Assembly (NCBI GenBank): GCA_019428955.1
Contig: JAHYJF010000067.1
Location: forward strand, 1-14,211
Origin: Burkholderiaceae bacterium
GTDB lineage: Bacteria > Pseudomonadota > Gammaproteobacteria > Burkholderiales > Burkholderiaceae_E
Length of the DNA stretch: 14,211 bases
Direction: 5' to 3'
Shown here: positions 1-6,820 of the stretch, piece after piece
How positions within the stretch are numbered: position 1 is the first letter of the stretch
Layout: every line of letters begins with the position of its first letter
Translations under genes and position numbers: made by a program
Notes under the pieces: generated by a model
The model's input: only the letters and a program-made list of their open reading frames with translations
What the model was told of the DNA's origin: nothing
Database searches by the model: none

Positions 1-3
1 GTT

Positions 4-40
4 TTGCCTATTATATCAGGCGTTAAGTATATTTCAGCCT
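4..40 (+). promoter_or_regulatory. hipBA promoter with overlapping operator-like palindrome
   Basis: A -35-like TTGCCT (4-9) and a -10-like TATATT (28-33) are separated by 18 bp. An inverted repeat GCCT-N8-AGGC (6-21) lies over the -35 and spacer, where a HipB dimer would be expected to bind for autorepression. A transcript would begin about 7 bases before the hipB ATG at 47, and no Shine-Dalgarno sequence is visible, so the message may be near-leaderless. HipB operators elsewhere are short palindromes with an 8-bp spacer, which fits in form. The assignment rests on position and pattern only. Confidence 0.45.
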
Positions 41-46
41 AAAATC

Positions 47-379
47 ATGAGCAACTTTGTCATTCCGCCGCATGTCTCCGAGCGGGTCGTCCAGCTGGGT
101 CAGCGCATCCGTGTCGCGCGGATTCGTCGCGGCTGGTCGGTGGTGGATCTCGCCAGCAAGGCAGGGGTCAACCGCAACACCCTGACGGCCCTGGAACTCG
201 GCAAGCCCGGAACGGCCATCGGCGTCTGCTTCACCGTGCTGTGGGCGCTCGGCCTGGAGAGGTCTCTAGACGCAGTGGCCGATCCGGACACCGATGCTCA
301 TGGCAAGGCGCTCGAAGCTTCGCGTCGTCCCACCCGTGTGGGCAAGCCGCGCAAGACCGGCAACGACTATGACTTCTGA
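47..379 (+). CDS. hipB: HipB-like XRE-family antitoxin / transcriptional repressor
   Basis: This 110-residue protein has an XRE-type helix-turn-helix at about residues 16-70. The recognition region includes LASKAGVNRNTLTALELGKP, typical of Cro/CI-like repressors. The C-terminal 30 residues are basic and probably disordered, as in HipB proteins, where the tail contacts or is cleared from HipA. By family knowledge it neutralises the HipA kinase and represses its own operon through the upstream palindrome. Its stop codon overlaps the hipA start (ATG at 369), which is the usual coupled antitoxin-toxin order. The start at 47 is the only ATG that keeps the whole domain, although it has no clear ribosome binding site. 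The XRE assignment is firm; the HipB role is inferred from the partner gene. Confidence 0.88.
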   Translation: MSNFVIPPHVSERVVQLGQRIRVARIRRGWSVVDLASKAGVNRNTLTALELGKPGTAIGVCFTVLWALGLERSLDAVADPDTDAHGKALEASRRPTRVGKPRKTGNDYDF

Positions 380-1631
380 ACGCGAAGCCTACGTCTACAT
401 CCAGCTCCCCGGCACGCTGGACACGGTGCCGGCGGCGTTGCTTAAAGTGCAAACCCTGCCCGACGGCACGCAGATCGGACGATTTCGCTATGGCGAGCGC
501 TATCTCCAGCGTGCCGAAGCGGTGGCACTCGATCCGTACCGCCTGCCGCTCGACAAGACTGTGCGCGAGTTCACCCAACTCAGGGGCATCCCCGGCGCGC
601 TGCGCGATGCAAGCCCGGACGCCTGGGGGCGACGGGTCATCGAGCACAAGCTCGAACGCGCAGCCGTTGATCTGCATGAAATTGACTATCTGCTGCATGG
701 TCCGCAGGATGGCGCCGGCTATCTGAGCTTTGGCCTCAAAGCGGAACCACCCGCCCCCAAGCACCAGTACAACCGCACCTACCAACTCGCTGACTTGATC
801 GCGGCAGCGCAGGCCATCGCGGACGGCAAGCCGTTGCCCGTGCATCCTCTGGAACAACTCGATCCGGGCACCAGCATGGGCGGCGCTCGTCCCAAGGCCA
901 CCATCGAGGACGCGCAGTGTCTATGGCTGGGCAAGTTTCCCACCAAAGATGATCGTTGCAACCTGCAGCGCATCGAGTACGCCACTATCGACCTCGCGCG
1001 GCGCTGCGGCCTGAACGTCACGCAGGCACGCCTGCAGGCGGTCGGCGACAGCGATGTGCTGATGCTGCGGCGCTTCGATCGTGAACACACCGACAGGGGC
1101 TATCTGCGCTTTGGGCTGGTCAGCGGGCTGACGGTGCTCGACTGCGACGACGGCTATCTGAACCGTCAACGCTGGTCCTATCCGCTGCTGGCCGACAACC
1201 TGCGTCGCTGGTCCGAAAAGCCCGAAACCGACTGCGCTGAACTATTTCGGCGCATGGTCTTCAATGCTGCCGTGACCAACAACGACGATCACCCACGCAA
1301 TCACGCGCTGCTGCGCCGGCCCAAGGGATGGCGCCTATCGCCCGCCTATGACCTGGTGCCCACCCCGGTGGTCAGTCTCGAGCGCCGCGACTTGGCACTG
1401 ACCGTCGGCAACCACGGTCGCACGGCCAGCCTCTACAACCTGCTGTCGCAGGCCGGCCGCTTCGGGCTGTCGGCCGAAGATGCCCGCAAGGAAATCGATC
1501 AGATCATCACGGTGGTGCGTCAGTGGCGCGAGAGTTTCTTCGCATGCGGTGTGTCGGCACAGGACCTCGACTACATCGCTCCCGCCATCCTGCCCGAGTG
1601 TTTCTTCTTTGAAAGCCCCCCTGGTGAATGA
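369..1631 (+). CDS. hipA: HipA-like serine/threonine kinase toxin
   Basis: This 420-residue protein has the length of typical HipA kinases. Visible landmarks are an N-terminal subdomain (about 1-125), the glycine-rich ATP-loop region GTSMGGARPKA (168-178), the catalytic loop NNDDHPRNH (304-312, with Asp306 as probable catalytic base and Asn311 as metal ligand) and the SPAYDLVP metal-binding motif (324-331). E. coli HipA phosphorylates glutamyl-tRNA synthetase and induces dormancy; other HipA-like kinases have other targets, so the substrate here is not known. A longer reading frame begins at 294, but the ATG at 369 overlaps the hipB stop and matches the family N terminus (MTSEREAYVY), so it was chosen. 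No frameshift or missing catalytic residue is seen, so the pair looks functional. Confidence 0.93.
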   Translation: MTSEREAYVYIQLPGTLDTVPAALLKVQTLPDGTQIGRFRYGERYLQRAEAVALDPYRLPLDKTVREFTQLRGIPGALRDASPDAWGRRVIEHKLERAAVDLHEIDYLLHGPQDGAGYLSFGLKAEPPAPKHQYNRTYQLADLIAAAQAIADGKPLPVHPLEQLDPGTSMGGARPKATIEDAQCLWLGKFPTKDDRCNLQRIEYATIDLARRCGLNVTQARLQAVGDSDVLMLRRFDREHTDRGYLRFGLVSGLTVLDCDDGYLNRQRWSYPLLADNLRRWSEKPETDCAELFRRMVFNAAVTNNDDHPRNHALLRRPKGWRLSPAYDLVPTPVVSLERRDLALTVGNHGRTASLYNLLSQAGRFGLSAEDARKEIDQIITVVRQWRESFFACGVSAQDLDYIAPAILPECFFFESPPGE

Positions 1632-1700
1632 GTCGCCGTATCAGGTGTTGGATGCACACCAGATCAAAGGTTTCGAAGCGGTTCACGGCGGCTTTCTGTC

Positions 1701-2039
1701 TCAGCTCTGCGGCAACTCGTTCAGTTCATAGCTGGTACTGCGTCCGCCCGCATCGGTCTTGCGCAGCACACCGCGCTCCACCAGATCGTTGATGTCACGC
1801 AACGCGGTGTCCGACGAGCACTTGGCGATCGCCGCCCACTTGCTGCTGGTGAGCTTGCCTTCGAAGCCGTCAAGCAATCTGGTGAGCAGCTTCACTTGGC
1901 GCTCGTTCCTTGGCGTGCTCGCCCAGCGCTGCCAGAACCGCGTCTTGACCAGTACGGCGTCGAGCGTGTGCTGTGCTTGATCGACAGCGCGCTGCAGGGC
2001 GTCGAGGAACCAGGCCAGCCATTGCGTGACATCCATTGA
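1701..2039 (-). pseudogene. C-terminal remnant of a Fic-family protein
   Basis: About 112 residues resemble the C-terminal part of Fic proteins. They run from MDVTQWLAWFLDALQRAV (start near 2036) through FWQRWASTPRNERQVKLL to a winged-helix-like end (WAAIAKCSSDTALRDINDL, then GRSTSYELNE). The Fic catalytic core with its HPFxDGNGR motif is missing. Upstream of about 2039 the frame continues over the abiEi gene without any Fic likeness, so the break lies there. The fragment is tail-to-tail with hipA, 69 bp away. The separate helical/HTH piece could in principle still be translated from ATG 2036 as a small DNA-binding protein, but no ribosome binding site supports this. It is read as debris of a lost toxin gene. 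Confidence 0.75.
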
Positions 2040-2140
2040 GCAAGTTATTCGCCGCAGATAGTGCGGTGAAAGTTGACGGCGTGACTCAGCATCTGATACG
2101 GCCGCCAACAGCTGATATGTTCCGTAAGTTCGTTGTTTGT

Positions 2141-2169
2141 TTGTATTCGACGAATATATGAAACATAAT
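2141..2169 (+). promoter_or_regulatory. Candidate abiEi promoter
   Basis: TTGTAT (2141-2146) and CATAAT (2164-2169) are spaced by 17 bp in a locally AT-rich stretch just before the antitoxin gene. The small palindrome TTCGACGAA (2146-2154) lies between them and TTCG recurs at 2169-2172, which could serve negative autoregulation as AbiEi proteins do through repeats in their promoters. Transcription would start only a few bases before ATG 2179. This is pattern-based only. Confidence 0.3.
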
Positions 2170-2178
2170 TCGCCAACC

Positions 2179-2784
2179 ATGCGCCACGACACCCACACCC
2201 AACGCATCCTTGATCTGGTCAGCCAGAAGGGGATGCTGCGCCCCGGCGAGCTCGACACTATCGGAGCTCCCCGGGTGGTCCTTACACGCATGACGGCCAA
2301 CGGCCTGCTGGAAAAGGCCGGGCGCGGCATCTACCGACTGCCCGGTAATCAAGGTTCCGAGCACGAGAGTCTGGCCACGATTGCTACCAAAGTGCCGCAG
2401 GCGGTGTTCTGTTTGCTCACTGCTCTGCAGTTCCATGAACTGACCACCCAACTGCCTCGACAGGTGTGGATCGCCATGCCTCGCGGTAGCCATACGCCCA
2501 AGATCGACTACCCTCCGGTCAAGATGGTTCAGTTTGCAGGTGAAGCATATTCGGAAGGAGTCGAGATCGTTGAGCGGGATCAGGTCGAGCTGCGGGTCTA
2601 CTGTGTGGCCAAGACCATCGCCGACTGCTTCAAGCACCGCAACAAGATCGGAATCGACGTCGCACTGGAGGCGCTGAAAGATTCGCGCGCAAAGAACAAG
2701 GCATCCGCTGACGATCTCTGGCGTTTCGCCAAGATCTGCCGTGTCGCCAATGTAATGCGCCCGTATCTAGAGGTGGTGGAGTGA
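2179..2784 (+). CDS. abiEi: AbiEi-family antitoxin (type IV toxin-antitoxin)
   Basis: This roughly 201-residue protein has an N-terminal winged helix (about 1-60, with THTQRILDLVSQKGMLRP and GRGIYRLPG) and a C-terminal AbiEi domain ending in a helical segment (RVYCVAKTIADCFKHRNKIG). AbiEi proteins bind their own promoter and counter the AbiEii nucleotidyltransferase toxin without direct contact; in known systems the pair gives phage abortive infection. The start at 2179 matches the usual family N terminus; an in-frame ATG at 2158 and TTG at 2137 are alternatives. The stop overlaps a GTG at 2781 that begins the toxin, the normal coupled arrangement. The toxin itself is destroyed, so this is now an orphan antitoxin. 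Confidence 0.9.
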   Translation: MRHDTHTQRILDLVSQKGMLRPGELDTIGAPRVVLTRMTANGLLEKAGRGIYRLPGNQGSEHESLATIATKVPQAVFCLLTALQFHELTTQLPRQVWIAMPRGSHTPKIDYPPVKMVQFAGEAYSEGVEIVERDQVELRVYCVAKTIADCFKHRNKIGIDVALEALKDSRAKNKASADDLWRFAKICRVANVMRPYLEVVE

Positions 2785-2850
2785 ACAAGGATCTCGCCGC
2801 ATCGGTACGGACACGCCTGCTGAATGTTGCCCAGGCTCAGGGCGCGGACT
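2781..2850 (+). pseudogene. abiEii: 5' fragment of AbiEii nucleotidyltransferase toxin
   Basis: A GTG overlapping the abiEi stop opens a frame reading MNKDLAASVRTRLLNVAQAQ, the characteristic N terminus of AbiEii/AbiGii toxins. After about 22-24 codons the likeness ends: the same bases from about 2848 onward are explained by a minus-strand sensor gene fragment. The remaining frame to 3035 is arginine-rich and meaningless. The whole nucleotidyltransferase core is absent, so no toxin activity is possible. The junction can be placed only to within a few bases, about 2845-2853. Confidence 0.82.
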
Positions 2851-3687
2851 GTCGGCCTCGTAGTCGCGGGTTATGTCGTCGATGGTCAGTACGTAGCCGC
2901 TCACCTCTGGCGGCGCTGCGTCGGCGTGACCGGGCGCCGAGCCGTAGTCATCCGGCACTGCTTCGGGATCAGTGGGCGCGGAACCGGCAAGCACCGGCAC
3001 CATCTGCATGCGCAACAGCTGGCCGGCAGCGGTAACGGTGACGAAATGGGCCACCGGGGGCGGCGCCCGCCCGGCTGAGTCGATGCTGCAATTGCTCGAG
3101 CGCGTGGGAGATCAGGTTGGGTTCGATCACCGCGAAGATCGAGCGGCCCAGGCCAATCAAGGAACCTGATTCCAGCGCGGCGTCGGTCAGCGCCTTGAAC
3201 TGCAGCCGGGCGCGGTTGTTGTAGAGCAGGATGCGGCCGTCGAGACTGCACACCACCACGCTCTGGGTGAGTTCCGACATCAGCGCGGCCAGCTGGTTGA
3301 TGGTTCGCGCCAGCAAGCGCAGTTCCGCGCTGCCGGTCTCCGGCAGGCGGTAATCGGGATTGGCCTCGAGCATGGTGCGCGTGGCCACGGCCATGCGCAG
3401 CGGGGCGGTCACGTAGGTCTGGAAGAGCGAGCGAAGGGAGACGCCCAGCGCCACCAGCGAGAGCAGGACCACTACCACCAGCAATGCGCCGTGCTCGCTC
3501 ATCATCCCGGTAAACAGCGCCTGTTCGTGGACCTCGAGATCCGCCCAGAACAAGGCCGTGGCCAGCCCCGTCCCGACCCCGAGAACTGCCAGGACGGCGA
3601 TCAGGACCAGCAGGTACTTGAGACGCTGGCTGACGGCCGCACTCGGCTTGCCATGGTCGGCGGTAGCGCGCGAGCGGCTATCGTCAC
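2848..3687 (-). pseudogene. N-terminal part of HAMP/PAS sensor protein, probably a DnaQ-type exonuclease fusion
   Basis: In order on the minus strand there are two membrane segments (about 3630-3560 and 3500-3430), a HAMP-like stretch with YRLPETGSAELRLLARTINQ, and a PAS-like domain (LTQSVVVCSLDGRILLYNN, then LIGLGRSIFAVIEP). After a frame change at the five-G run 3056-3060 comes VTVTAAGQLLRMQMVPVLAG and SGYVLTIDDITRDYEADSPR. I recognise this as the front half of a betaproteobacterial HAMP-PAS protein that carries a 3'-5' exonuclease domain behind it; that domain is missing. Damage seen: truncation at about 2850, the homopolymer shift, a probable start-proximal shift (GTG at 3687-3685 is out of frame), and a short HAMP-PAS linker (TINQLAALMSELTQ) where the family usually has a coiled coil. 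The GTG overlaps the response-regulator stop, so the two were one operon. Confidence 0.72.
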
Positions 3688-4062
3688 GCCGCCAAGCCGA
3701 GCAGGTTCCTGACCCGCGCCACCAGGTCGCGGGTCGAGAACGGCTTGGTCATGTAGGCGTCGGCGCCCAGCGCCAGGCCCTTGGCACCCTCGGTGTCGCG
3801 CCCCTTGGCAGTCAGCATGATCACCTTGGTGCCGGCGCGCGCCGGATCGGCACGCAGTTGCTGGCAAACCTCGAAGCCGTTCTTCCTGGGCAGCATGATG
3901 TCGAGCAGAATCAGGTCGGGGTCGTGCTCGGCGATCTGCCGCGGCGCAGCCTCGCCATCGGTCGCCACGAAAACCTCGAAATCCTCGCGCTTCATGCATG
4001 AGGAACTCCAACGAAATGACGCTGTTGGGCTCGTCACCGACGATCAACACCTTCTTCCTCAC
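3684..4062 (-). pseudogene. Single-domain response regulator, frameshifted
   Basis: This is a CheY-like receiver of about 120 residues with no output domain. It starts at a GTG (4062) behind a GGAG box and reads MRKKVLIVGDEPNSVISLEF. The second part, in another frame, carries the phosphoacceptor in LILLDIMLP, the Thr in IMLTAKG, and the Lys in MTKPF. The frame break is at 3993-4000 (plus strand CATGCATG). On the coding strand this is ATGCATG where ATG is expected, that is a 4-base duplication (LEFLM then KREDFEVF). The first acidic-pocket residue is also changed: GDEP instead of DDEP, a single GAT to GGT step. Two independent lesions argue for real loss. It was partner to the kinase upstream on the same strand. 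Confidence 0.82.
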
Positions 4063-4110
4063 ACCTGTCTCCTTCTCAAGAACTCGCCCGCCCGTGGCTG
4101 ACGGCTCCTG

Positions 4111-4594
4111 TTAGCTTTTTTCCGGCACCGACAGCGGCAGCGCAAACGAAAACGTGGCACCTTCGCCAGCTTTGCTTTGCACCCACAACCGGCCGCCGAA
4201 ATGGGCGATGATCTGGCGGCTGATCGGCAGTCCCAGCCCGGTGCCCTGCGGCTTGTCGGTCAAGGCGTCGCCCGCCTGGCGGAATTTCTCGAAAATCACC
4301 TGCTGTCGGAGAGATCGATCCCGCAGCCGTTGTCCTCGACATCGACCCGCAACGCGCCCGGTTCATTTCTCAGCCGGACCACGACCCGGCCGATGCCGGG
4401 CGCGACGAACTTGACCGCATTGGACAGCAGGTTGAGCATCACCTGGATGATCCGATCGCGGTCGGCCCGAGATAGATCGGCAGGAATCCGATCCCGGTCG
4501 TCGCCGCCCGCCCTACCGAGCCATAGAAGGTCCAGGTAGTGCAGTAGACCGCCAGCGAGAGCGAATAAACATAGGGATTGGCGATGATCGAACG
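4111..4594 (-). pseudogene. Symporter-domain sensor histidine kinase with large internal deletion
   Basis: From 4594 leftward the frame reads RSIIANPYVYSLSLAVYCTT and GRAATTGIGFLPIYLGPT, the beginning of the sodium/solute-symporter-like membrane domain of CbrA-type kinases. At about 4457-4465 it switches straight into a HATPase domain in another frame: DRDRIIQVMLNLLSNAVKF (N box) and VEDNGCGI (G1). After a shift at 4301-4309 come FEKFRQAGDALTDKPQGTGL (F and G2 boxes) and the end at 4111. Nearly all of the membrane domain, the PAS region and the His-containing dimerisation domain are gone, so no phosphotransfer is possible. Intact members are usually far longer (of the order of a thousand residues). 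The first codons are also missing, joined to the preceding small gene. Confidence 0.85.
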
Positions 4595-4596
4595 GG

Positions 4597-4730
4597 TAGG
4601 CATAGAGCGCCGGGATGCCCAGCACCGTCTGGTGGCTGTTGAACAGGTACAGCAGCGGATAATTGAACAGCACTCAGCCCAGCAGGAAAAGTGCAACCAG
4701 CCGCGGTCCGGTAATCGATGAGCGAGGCAT
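4597..4730 (-). pseudogene. Small membrane protein gene with in-frame stop, fused to kinase remnant
   Basis: ATG at 4730 follows an unusually perfect Shine-Dalgarno. The frame reads MPRSSITGPRLVALFLLG, then TGA (4676-4674), then continues in the same frame as VLFNYPLLYLFNSHQTVLGI and PALYAY. The two parts together look like one small protein with at least one hydrophobic helix, of the kind found directly before symporter-type histidine kinases in Betaproteobacteria. The stop replaces one residue, probably TGC or TGG by one base change. At about 4595-4600 the sequence passes into the kinase gene in a different frame, so the C-terminal part of this gene and the kinase start were removed together. 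Function unknown. Confidence 0.6.
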
Positions 4731-4742
4731 ATCACCTCCTTT
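4731..4742 (-). promoter_or_regulatory. Near-perfect Shine-Dalgarno before a dead gene
   Basis: On the minus strand the bases AAAGGAGGTGAT stand immediately before the ATG at 4730 and match the full anti-Shine-Dalgarno of 16S rRNA. This fixes the start of the small membrane gene and suggests the former operon was strongly translated. It now leads only to an 18-residue peptide. Confidence 0.7.
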
Positions 4743-4810
4743 GGTGCGCTGGAGCCCGATTATAGGCACGGGGCGTTGCCGTTGGTACCAGCGAAATCCG
4801 CGGCCGCCGC

Positions 4811-5719
4811 CTACCTGCGAATCGCCGCCCCGCGCGGCCCGACGCCCCGCACCCGCTCGCGGTGCAGCACGTAGAGGCCGGCGCCGATCATCAGCACGAT
4901 GCCGACGCGCGCCATCGGTCCCGGCAGATTGCCCCAGACCAGGTAGCCCAGCACCAGCGCCCACAAGAGCGCGGTGTAGCGAAACGGCGCCACCAGCGAC
5001 AACTCGCCGTGACGCATCGCGGCGATCACCGCGTAGTGCCCGGTGGCCAGGAATGCTGCTGCGATCGCCAGCCAGATGAGCTGGCTCCAGCTCATCGCCT
5101 GCCAACCCTCGAAGAACGACACCAGCAAGGCCAGCAGCGTGACCGCGACCGTGGTCGCCAGCGTGACCATGATTCCCGGCAAGTGCGCCGCGATGCGCCT
5201 GGTCAGAAGGTCACGCGCCGAGTGGATCGCGGTCGCGAGCAGGCACACCAGTGCCGCGGCATTGAAGCCGTCGGCCCGAGGTTGGATAACCAGCAACACG
5301 CCGGCGAACCCCACGACGGTCGCGACCCAACGATGGGCGCCAACCGCTTCGCGCAGGAAGATCGCCGCCAGAACGGTCAGGAACAGCGGGGAGGCGAGGT
5401 TGATCGCCGTGGCATTGGCGATCGGCATCTGGAACAGCGCCACCAGGTAGAGCATGGTCGCCACTGCGTCGAGCAGGGCGCGGGTGGCGACCCAACCGCG
5501 CGCCATCTCGCCCAGGCGGATGGTGATGCCCATCGATCGGGCCACCAGCAGCACCAGGATGGTCGCCATCAAACCACGCACGAAGATCAACTGGGCCGTC
5601 GGCAGCGACGCACTGACGTGCTTGACGATGGTGTCGTTGGCGATGAACGTGGCCATCGCCGTGACCATCATCAGGATCCCGGTGCGATTTTCGCGCGCGC
5701 CTAGGTGCTCAGTGTTCAT
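4811..5719 (-). CDS. EamA/DMT-family transporter
   Basis: This 302-residue integral membrane protein is made of two tandem EamA repeats and should have about ten transmembrane helices. Typical stretches are FIANDTIVKHVSASLPTAQL in the first repeat, ATAINLASPLFLTVLAAIFL with the following LREAVGAHRW at its end, and LSLVAPFRYTALLWALVLGY with WGNLP near the C terminus. Members export amino acids, nucleotides or other small metabolites from the inner membrane; the substrate cannot be told from sequence. The ATG at 5719 begins the family-like N terminus and has only a weak GGGCAAG upstream. The frame is open to 5818, but that extension is arginine-rich and lies in the promoter region, so it was not used. 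The gene is intact and divergent from the TRAP operon. Confidence 0.9.
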   Translation of the reverse strand: MNTEHLGARENRTGILMMVTAMATFIANDTIVKHVSASLPTAQLIFVRGLMATILVLLVARSMGITIRLGEMARGWVATRALLDAVATMLYLVALFQMPIANATAINLASPLFLTVLAAIFLREAVGAHRWVATVVGFAGVLLVIQPRADGFNAAALVCLLATAIHSARDLLTRRIAAHLPGIMVTLATTVAVTLLALLVSFFEGWQAMSWSQLIWLAIAAAFLATGHYAVIAAMRHGELSLVAPFRYTALLWALVLGYLVWGNLPGPMARVGIVLMIGAGLYVLHRERVRGVGPRGAAIRR

Positions 5720-5857
5720 CACTTGCCCGGGATCATGATTGGGGCGATTGTAGGCTCTGGCGTCATTGCCTCTGGAGCGGGCCCGCGGCGCCACGGTTAG
5801 AATGGCCGCACGGGCCATTTCCGGGTCCGTCCGAATAACTCAAGCTAGGAGACCGCA
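5720..5857. promoter_or_regulatory. Divergent intergenic region with 7-bp perfect inverted repeat
   Basis: The 138 bp between the DMT gene and the TAXI gene must hold both promoters. On the plus strand TAGAAT (5798-5803) could be a -10, with no good -35. It touches a perfect palindrome AATGGCC-GCACG-GGCCATT (5801-5819), well placed for a repressor or activator of the TRAP operon. On the minus strand TACAAT (5752-5747) is a candidate -10 for the transporter. The ribosome binding site of the TAXI gene is AGGAG at 5847-5851. Confidence 0.4.
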
Positions 5858-6820
5858 ATGCACAGCCCCCGAACCATCCTGGCGCTGGCCCTGGTAGCGC
5901 TGGGTATGACGGCGTCGCTGGCGTCGAACGCCGCCGAGACCCGCGTCACGCTCAAGTCCGCCAAGTCCTCGTCGTCGTACTACCTGATGACGGTGCAGAT
6001 TGCCGAAGCGCTCAAGACCGCGAGCGATGGCAGCTACGTCCCGACCGTCGAGGAGAGCCAGGGATCGGTCCAGAACGTCAAGGAGTCCAAGGTCCGCACG
6101 GGGAACTTCATCTTCACCACGCCGCCCAGCCTGCTGGCCGCGGCCCGCGCCGGCAAGAAACCGTTCGAGGACGGCGCCTTCGACAACGCCCGCACGCTCT
6201 TTGTGATGCCCTTCGTCACCGTCCACCTCGTGGCCCGGGCCGATGCCGGCGTCAACTCGATCGCCGACCTCGCCGGCAAGACCATGATTCCCGGCGGCAA
6301 GGGCACCTTCTGCGGCCGCGCCACCGAGCAGATCCTCGCCGCTTTCAACCTGACCGACAAGGTCAAGACCGTCGAAGTCGAACTGAGCGCCGCCGCTCCG
6401 GCGATGCGCAACGGCAAGGTCGACGCGTTCGCCACCTGCTCCTCGCATCCGACGCCGCAGCTGGTCGAGCTGGCGACCACCATGCCCTTGAAGATCATTT
6501 CGCTCAGCAACGAGGAACGCACCAAGGTGCTCTCGCTCGACGCCTCGTCCGGCCCGCTGACGATCGCGGCCGGCACCTACAAGGGCCAGGACACTGCCGT
6601 CGAAACCGTCGGCCTGCCGGTTGGGGCCTACACCACCACCGCGATGCCTGACGACGTCGCGTATTTCGTCACCAAAACCTTCTGGGAAAGCCGCGCCAAG
6701 CTGGCCGAGAAGAGCCCGTGGTGGAACGGGGTCGAGCCCGGAATGGTCAAGCTGCTCGGTGCCGAGGTCCATCCCGGGGCGCTGCGCTACTACCGTGAGA
6801 AGGGAATCGCAGTGCAGTGA
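5858..6820 (+). CDS. TAXI-family TRAP transporter substrate-binding protein
   Basis: This 320-residue periplasmic protein has a Sec signal peptide (about 1-26; basic start HSPRT, hydrophobic core ILALALVALG, cleavage near SNAAE). The mature part has TAXI-type features: KSSSSYYLMTVQIAEAL at the start, a segment around ESQGSVQNVKESKV, and IADLAGKTMIPGGKGTFCGR in the ligand-cleft region. The protein captures a small substrate, probably a carboxylate or amino acid, and passes it to the membrane subunit. The start at 5858 follows AGGAG with a good spacing. Its last bases overlap the GTG of the permease gene, so the two are translated together. No damage is seen. The substrate is not identifiable here. 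Confidence 0.93.
   Translation: MHSPRTILALALVALGMTASLASNAAETRVTLKSAKSSSSYYLMTVQIAEALKTASDGSYVPTVEESQGSVQNVKESKVRTGNFIFTTPPSLLAAARAGKKPFEDGAFDNARTLFVMPFVTVHLVARADAGVNSIADLAGKTMIPGGKGTFCGRATEQILAAFNLTDKVKTVEVELSAAAPAMRNGKVDAFATCSSHPTPQLVELATTMPLKIISLSNEERTKVLSLDASSGPLTIAAGTYKGQDTAVETVGLPVGAYTTTAMPDDVAYFVTKTFWESRAKLAEKSPWWNGVEPGMVKLLGAEVHPGALRYYREKGIAVQ

Noticed and set aside
231..857. Minus-strand frame over hipB/hipA
   Set aside because: No family likeness; antisense of the conserved kinase N-terminal region.
1645..1661. GGTGT-N7-ACACC hairpin as terminator between hipA and the Fic remnant
   Set aside because: Only a 5-bp stem and no T run on either strand.
2036..2330. Full-length 209-residue reading of the Fic remnant frame
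   Set aside because: Residues upstream of MDVTQW show no Fic likeness and lie antisense to the conserved abiEi N-terminal domain.
4862..5704. Long plus-strand open frame (280 codons) opposite the DMT transporter
   Set aside because: It is rich in His, Arg, Gln and Asp with no recognisable domain and is the antisense of a clear membrane protein; typical of GC-rich DNA.
5840..6772. Long minus-strand open frame (310 codons) opposite the TAXI gene
   Set aside because: It has Gly/Arg/Asp-rich composition without domain features and lies fully over a well-supported gene with a signal peptide.
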